The notes below the pieces were generated by a model that had not been told where the DNA came from, made no database searches, and saw only the letters and a program-made list of their open reading frames with translations. The translations under genes were made by a program, and so were the position numbers. Below, piece by piece: positions 14,756 through 18,312 of a stretch of DNA of 18,312 bases. The stretch comes from an uncultured Prevotellaceae bacterium (lineage in GTDB: Bacteria; Bacteroidota; Bacteroidia; Bacteroidales; Bacteroidaceae), in the NCBI GenBank assembly GCA_937891085.1, contig CALAEY010000006.1:1-18312 (forward strand). The letters run 5' to 3'. The first letter of the stretch is position 1; every line of letters begins with the position of its first letter.

Positions 14756-15637
14756 TCACTTCACCTGGATAACCAGATAGCGAGATACGCTCCAGAACGT
14801 ATTCTCATCGGTGATATGCAGGGTCAGATTGCCTTCGCTGTCCTTATCCAGTGAATAAGAACCTGTAGGATGGGTAGTCAGGACATCAGCTGACTTAGAA
14901 TACAGTCTGATTTCTTTTGTAGTGCGGACATCAATCTCCGTGAAGTAATCCTTGTTGATGTCGCTCTCAGACAGCACTTTGTCCTTTCTGAGGAAACCAC
15001 CATCCGTCAGGATGTTCTCCTCGCGCAGTTCCTTTCTGGTACCGAACACGAACCAAGCCCTGTGCAAGTCCAAATCCTGCTGATTCAGCATATTCTGCTG
15101 CTCCTGAGTCTCCACAATCAGCGCTTCCTTGTCAGCACTGAGGTCGGCCACAACCTCATCCAGCTCCTGAATGCGGATGTTCTTCTCTGCCAGTTCTGCC
15201 TGCAGAGCCTCGATGCGCTGTGCGCGTGTCTCCAGTTCCTGATTCAGTGACTCCACAGCCTTCTTCAGCTGTGCACTCTGATTGCGGCTGCTGTTCAGCA
15301 TACCTTCCAGCTTTGCTATCTGCTCCTTGTTCTCCTTCATCTGCTTCTGGATGAACTCTATATCCTGAGCAATGCGGGCACGGGCATCGGTAGAACCCTC
15401 ACCGAATCTGTTGGTTTGCAGATCCACGCGGTTCTCTGCCTCGTTGATCTGTCTGAAACCTTCGGTTATCTGGTTGAAAGTACCCATCATTTCATCAAGT
15501 TCAGCGTTTCGCTGTGAGAGGACGGTCAGCAGTGAGTCGTTCTCTGCCTTCAAGATATCTGATTTCCCGCCAAGTTGGTCGCATGATGCCAAGAAACCTG
15601 CGCAGATGCATGCTACCATAAATACTAACTTTTTCAT
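14756..15637 (-). CDS. coiled-coil lipoprotein of unknown function
   Basis: A 293-residue predicted lipoprotein. Residues 1-18 are a signal peptide (KK, then a hydrophobic core), and the lipobox LASC places the lipidated Cys at 19, followed by Asp. Residues about 25-190 are a long heptad-rich coiled coil (KQMKENKEQIAKLEGML, then LNQELETRAQRIEALQAELAEKN). Residues about 195-293 look beta-rich (AWFVFGTRKELREENILTDGGFL, split here as AWFVFGTRKEL and NILTDGGFL) and end VSRYLVIQVK. This resembles a lipoprotein of unknown function common in Bacteroidales. It should sit in a membrane facing the periplasm and may tether or span between layers; that is inference. It follows rsmI by 28 nt with no visible promoter. 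Confidence 0.85.
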   Translation of the reverse strand: MKKLVFMVACICAGFLASCDQLGGKSDILKAENDSLLTVLSQRNAELDEMMGTFNQITEGFRQINEAENRVDLQTNRFGEGSTDARARIAQDIEFIQKQMKENKEQIAKLEGMLNSSRNQSAQLKKAVESLNQELETRAQRIEALQAELAEKNIRIQELDEVVADLSADKEALIVETQEQQNMLNQQDLDLHRAWFVFGTRKELREENILTDGGFLRKDKVLSESDINKDYFTEIDVRTTKEIRLYSKSADVLTTHPTGSYSLDKDSEGNLTLHITDENTFWSVSRYLVIQVK

Positions 15638-15665
15638 AAGCTTTTAGACATTTAGTTTGTTATAC

Positions 15666-16346
15666 CTATTTCTCTTTACCTGCCACGCAGATCACTATCT
15701 CCCCGCGTGGTTCATTCGCAGTGAAGTGTGCCACCAGCTCTGCCAGACTTCCATGCACGGTTTCCTCGTGTACCTTGGAGATCTCCCTGGAGACAGAGGC
15801 CTGACGTTCTGCTCCAAACACCTCGGCAAACTGGGTCAATGTCTTCAGCAGTCGATAGGGCGATTCGTAGAAGACCATCGTCCTCGTCTCCTCTTCGAGC
15901 GACTTGATGGCCGTCTGCCTGCCCTTCTTCTGAGGTAAGAACCCCTCGAAGCAAAACTTGTCGCACGGCAGTCCCGATGACACTAAAGCAGGCACAAAGG
16001 CTGTGGCTCCTGGTAATGTCTGTACCTCGATGCCTGCCCGCACGCACTCACGTGCCAGTAGGAATCCAGGATCGCTGATGCCAGGCGTGCCTGCATCCGA
16101 GATCAAGGCCACCGTCTCTCCCGCCTCTATGCGCTTCACCAGTCCTTCCACCGTCTGGTGCTCGTTGAACTTATGGTGGGAGAGCATGGCGTTCTTTATC
16201 TCGAAATGCTTCAGCAGATTGCCACTGGTACGCGTGTCCTCCGCCAGTATCACGCTGGCTTCTTTCAGCACCCTGATGGCGCGGAAGGTCATATCTTCCA
16301 TGTTGCCAACGGGCGTGGGCACGATGTAGAGCATTCCTTTATCCAT
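15666..16346 (-). CDS. rsmI: 16S rRNA (cytidine(1402)-2'-O)-methyltransferase
   Basis: A 226-residue SAM-dependent methyltransferase of the tetrapyrrole-methylase fold that modifies C1402 in the decoding centre of 16S rRNA. Motifs: LYIVPTPVGNMEDMTFRAIRVL at the N-terminus (LYIVPTPVGN is the family hallmark), AEDTRTSGNLLKHF, ALISDAGTPGISDPGF (SAM binding), LPGATAFVPALVSSGLP, and FYESPYRLLKTL. It is shorter than E. coli RsmI (about 286), as in many Bacteroidota forms without the C-terminal extension. A GTG at 16355 would add three residues, but ATG at 16346 leaves a more normal leader after the -7 box at 16370-16377. ATG at 16334 is a third option. Confidence 0.95.
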   Translation of the reverse strand: MDKGMLYIVPTPVGNMEDMTFRAIRVLKEASVILAEDTRTSGNLLKHFEIKNAMLSHHKFNEHQTVEGLVKRIEAGETVALISDAGTPGISDPGFLLARECVRAGIEVQTLPGATAFVPALVSSGLPCDKFCFEGFLPQKKGRQTAIKSLEEETRTMVFYESPYRLLKTLTQFAEVFGAERQASVSREISKVHEETVHGSLAELVAHFTANEPRGEIVICVAGKEK

Positions 16347-16369
16347 GCTATTCACTTTGAAATTCGCGG

Positions 16370-16377
16370 CAAAGTTA
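16370..16377 (-). promoter_or_regulatory. -7 box of rsmI
   Basis: TAACTTTG on the minus strand is an exact TAnnTTTG. No good -33 is found 19-21 bases upstream. The predicted start, near 16363, gives a leader of about 17 nt to the ATG at 16346. It is the only clear promoter upstream of the rsmI, lipoprotein and EamA run. Confidence 0.55.
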
Positions 16378-16405
16378 GAAATAATTTATGGTAAATCATT
16401 AGAAG

Positions 16406-16438
16406 TTTACAAAAACTCACATTTTTGTAATATCTTTG
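16406..16438 (+). promoter_or_regulatory. promoter of the tdk operon
   Basis: TATCTTTG at 16431-16438 is an exact -7. TTTA at 16406-16409, 21 bases upstream, is a one-mismatch -33. The leader to the tdk ATG is about 13 nt. It is divergent from rsmI. Confidence 0.65.
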
Positions 16439-16457
16439 CAATATAAAATGTATAGGA

Positions 16458-17048
16458 ATGGACTTATTTTCAGAAGACAGAATACATGAAACCAGCCGTC
16501 GCGGGCGCATTGAGGTGATCTGCGGTTCTATGTTCTCCGGAAAAACCGAGGAACTGATACGCCGCCTGAAGCGTGCGAAGTTTGCCAAGCAGAAGATAGA
16601 AATCTTCAAGCCTGCCATTGATACACGCTACAGCGAGGAGGAAGTGGTGAGCCACGACAGCAACAGCATCGTCTCTACCCCACTCGATTCTTCGGCCAGC
16701 ATCCTGCTGCTTTCGTCGGATATCGACGTGGTGGGAATTGACGAGGCACAGTTCTTCGACATGGGACTGGTAGATGTATGCAACCGTCTGGCCGACAATG
16801 GGGTGCGTGTCATCATAGCAGGACTCGACATGGATTTCCGTGGGGTGCCTTTCGGCCCTATGCCTGGCTTGATGGCCATTGCCGATGATGTGACCAAGGT
16901 GCATGCTATCTGCGTGAAGTGTGGCGACCTGGCCATGTACTCCCACCGCAAGGTGAACGATGAGAAGCGGGTATTGCTTGGAGAGGCGCAAGAGTATGAG
17001 CCCCTATGCCGCCATTGCTACCAAGAAGCTATCAACAACAAAGACTAA
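16458..17048 (+). CDS. tdk: thymidine kinase (class II)
   Basis: A 196-residue cytosolic kinase that salvages thymidine to dTMP with ATP. The P-loop GSMFSGKT lies at 23-30 with K29. The DEAQFFD segment provides the Walker B/catalytic acid. The lasso/zinc domain has C152-x2-C155 and C184-x2-C187. The N-terminal extension of about 15 residues (FSEDRIHETSRRGRIEVICG) is usual in Bacteroidales TDKs as I recall them. Length is normal. The permease gene follows after 11 nt on the same strand, so they are probably cotranscribed. Confidence 0.97.
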   Translation: MDLFSEDRIHETSRRGRIEVICGSMFSGKTEELIRRLKRAKFAKQKIEIFKPAIDTRYSEEEVVSHDSNSIVSTPLDSSASILLLSSDIDVVGIDEAQFFDMGLVDVCNRLADNGVRVIIAGLDMDFRGVPFGPMPGLMAIADDVTKVHAICVKCGDLAMYSHRKVNDEKRVLLGEAQEYEPLCRHCYQEAINNKD

Positions 17049-17059
17049 ACAAAAGTGTT

Positions 17060-18178
17060 ATGGAACGCAAGAAAATCACATTCGACCTGTTTATCCGTAG
17101 CGTCATCGGCCTGGCATTGGTGACGGGCTTCCTGATGCTGCTCTACCGACTCAGCAATGTATTGGTGCCGTTTTTCCTGGCATGGCTCATCGCCTACCTC
17201 ATATTCCCGATGGTGAAATACTTCCAATACAAGCTGCGTCTCAAGTACCGTGTACTAGCCATCTTGGCTGCATTCCTACTCATTGCCCTGGTGCTCACTC
17301 TGGCCACCATCCTGCTGCTTCCACCCATCATCTCGGAATTTGCGCGTGTGAAGGACCTGATTGTGGAGTACTTCACCTCCAACGAGACCGCCAGCCGTGT
17401 GCCTGCCATCATCAACCAGTTTATCCAAGAGGACATCGGAGCCAGCCAAATCATGAAGTTGCTCGACAAGCAGGAGTTCCAGCACATGGTGCGCGAAGCC
17501 CTGCCTCACGTCTGGAACGTGGTCACTGATGCGGTAAGCGTCGTGTTCAGTATCATCTCCCTGCTCATGGTAATACTCTACACCATATTTATATTGCTCG
17601 ACTATGAGACCATCTCCAACGGTTGGCCAAACCTTGTGCCCACGCGTTACCGCCCTCTCAGCATCAAGCTCATGCAGGATATCAGCGATAGTATGAACAA
17701 GTATTTCCGCGGGCAGGCCATGGTGGCCTTCAGCGTGGGCATTCTGTTCTGTATTGGCTTCCTCATCGTAGGTCTGCCCCTGGCCATTCCGCTGGGACTC
17801 TTCATCGGCCTGCTCAACATGGTGCCATACCTTCAGATCGTGGGTTTCATCCCCACCATCATCCTGGCCATTCTGCATGCCGCTGATACGGGGCAGAATT
17901 TCTGGGTCATCCTGTTGTTCTGCTTCATCGTCTTTGCCGTGGTGCAAGGCATACAGGACATGTTCCTCACTCCTAAGATCATGGGACAGGTCACGGGCCT
18001 CAACCCCGCCATCATCCTGCTCTCCCTCTCCGTGTGGGGTTCACTGATGGGTGTGATGGGTATGATCATCGCCCTGCCTATGACCACCCTCCTGCTGTCG
18101 TACTACCAGAAATACGTCATCAATCGGGAGCACAGGCGGCAACTGGAAGCCCTGCCCCCAGCCGAGGCAGATAAATAA
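17060..18178 (+). CDS. AI-2E family transporter (TqsA/PerM-like permease)
   Basis: A 372-residue membrane protein of the AI-2E (PF01594) family. The N-terminus has paired hydrophobic segments (RSVIGLALVTGFLMLLYRL, then VPFFLAWLIAYLIFPMV) and a third helix near residues 70-95. A hydrophilic stretch (about 105-165) follows, then the conserved membrane region with LPLAIPLGLFIGLLNMVPYL, VQGIQDMFLTPKIMGQ and GLNPAIILLSLSVWGSLMG. The substrate is not predictable; family members export AI-2 or act as Na+/H+ antiporters. The frame extends into tdk to 17006, but ATG at 17060 gives the family N-terminus and avoids the overlap. Confidence 0.93.
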   Translation: MERKKITFDLFIRSVIGLALVTGFLMLLYRLSNVLVPFFLAWLIAYLIFPMVKYFQYKLRLKYRVLAILAAFLLIALVLTLATILLLPPIISEFARVKDLIVEYFTSNETASRVPAIINQFIQEDIGASQIMKLLDKQEFQHMVREALPHVWNVVTDAVSVVFSIISLLMVILYTIFILLDYETISNGWPNLVPTRYRPLSIKLMQDISDSMNKYFRGQAMVAFSVGILFCIGFLIVGLPLAIPLGLFIGLLNMVPYLQIVGFIPTIILAILHAADTGQNFWVILLFCFIVFAVVQGIQDMFLTPKIMGQVTGLNPAIILLSLSVWGSLMGVMGMIIALPMTTLLLSYYQKYVINREHRRQLEALPPAEADK

Positions 18179-18192
18179 TTTTGACCAAAAGC

Positions 18193-18223
18193 ATTGCTAA
18201 TTCAAATAAAGTGCCTATCTTTG
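18193..18223 (+). promoter_or_regulatory. promoter of tRNA-Lys
   Basis: TTG at 18194-18196, 19 bases, then TATCTTTG at 18216-18223 (18215 is the last spacer base) is an exact Bacteroidota promoter. The tRNA 5' end at 18251 lies about 20 nt after the predicted start. Confidence 0.7.
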
Positions 18224-18250
18224 CACCCGATTTAATAATCGACAAGCGGA

Positions 18251-18312
18251 GATCCGCTAGCTCAGCAGGTAGAGCACAACACTTTTAATGTTGGGGTCTT
18301 GGGTTCGAGCCC
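18251..18312 (+). tRNA. tRNA-Lys (anticodon TTT), 3' end beyond window
   Basis: Acceptor GATCCGC, TA, D-stem GCTC/GAGC with loop AGCAGGTA, anticodon stem CAACA/TGTTG with loop CTTTTAA (anticodon TTT, U33 and A37 normal), variable GGGTC, T-stem TTGGG and T-loop TTCGAGC. The gene is cut by the right edge about 11 nt before its end. Confidence 0.95.

Noticed and set aside
17276..17947. 223-codon minus-strand frame
   Set aside because: Antisense to the AI-2E permease; its His/Asp/Gln-rich product is the typical shadow of hydrophobic codons.
1..18312. CRISPR array, integrase, transposase or complete mobile element
   Set aside because: No regular repeat-spacer array and no recombinase motifs are present in the window; the left-end mobility idea rests only on the tRNA, the remnant and composition.

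Overview
The window reads as a stretch of a Bacteroidota chromosome, most likely order Bacteroidales and plausibly a Prevotella-like member. Three things support this. Promoters match the Bacteroidota -33/-7 pattern (TTTG or TTG, about 19-21 bases, then TAnnTTTG). There are no clear purine-rich Shine-Dalgarno sites before most starts. The proteins have Bacteroidales character (DnaE with an intact PHP site, DUF4834, two-domain Fe-S fumarase, a CDP-alcohol PssA paired with a short Psd). The genus is an inference; no rRNA is present.

Layout. Positions 1-1365 are the accessory-looking part. They hold a tRNA-like gene on the minus strand cut by the left edge, with its own promoter and a very odd anticodon loop and T-loop; a possible 46-codon gene remnant; and two overlapping plus-strand genes of unknown function in visibly A/T-richer sequence, closed by a perfect 13-bp terminator hairpin. 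From 1384 to 5779 a minus-strand operon reads dnaE, trxA and a small acidic conserved protein. From 5954 to 7583 a plus-strand operon makes phosphatidylethanolamine (psd, pssA) and ends in a small DUF4834-type membrane protein. tadA follows on the minus strand, divergent from the plus-strand cluster yraN, birA and a MATE exporter (8209-10665). From 16346 down to 10720 the minus strand carries rsmI, a coiled-coil lipoprotein, an EamA transporter, hflX and class I fumarase, the last with a clear terminator. Divergent from rsmI, tdk and an AI-2E-family permease run on the plus strand to 18178. The window ends in a partial tRNA-Lys(UUU) with its own promoter.

Most of the window is housekeeping: replication, tRNA and rRNA modification, phospholipid synthesis, biotin transfer, thymidine salvage and the TCA cycle. 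The least explained parts are the aberrant tRNA and the coupled two-gene pair at the left end, and the short-period intergenic repeats (22-bp units at 7582-7647; 7-bp units at 12421-12478 and 14715-14749). No CRISPR array, transposase, integrase, rRNA gene or complete mobile element is visible. I see no convincing complete novel system; the left-end pair is the best candidate for one.
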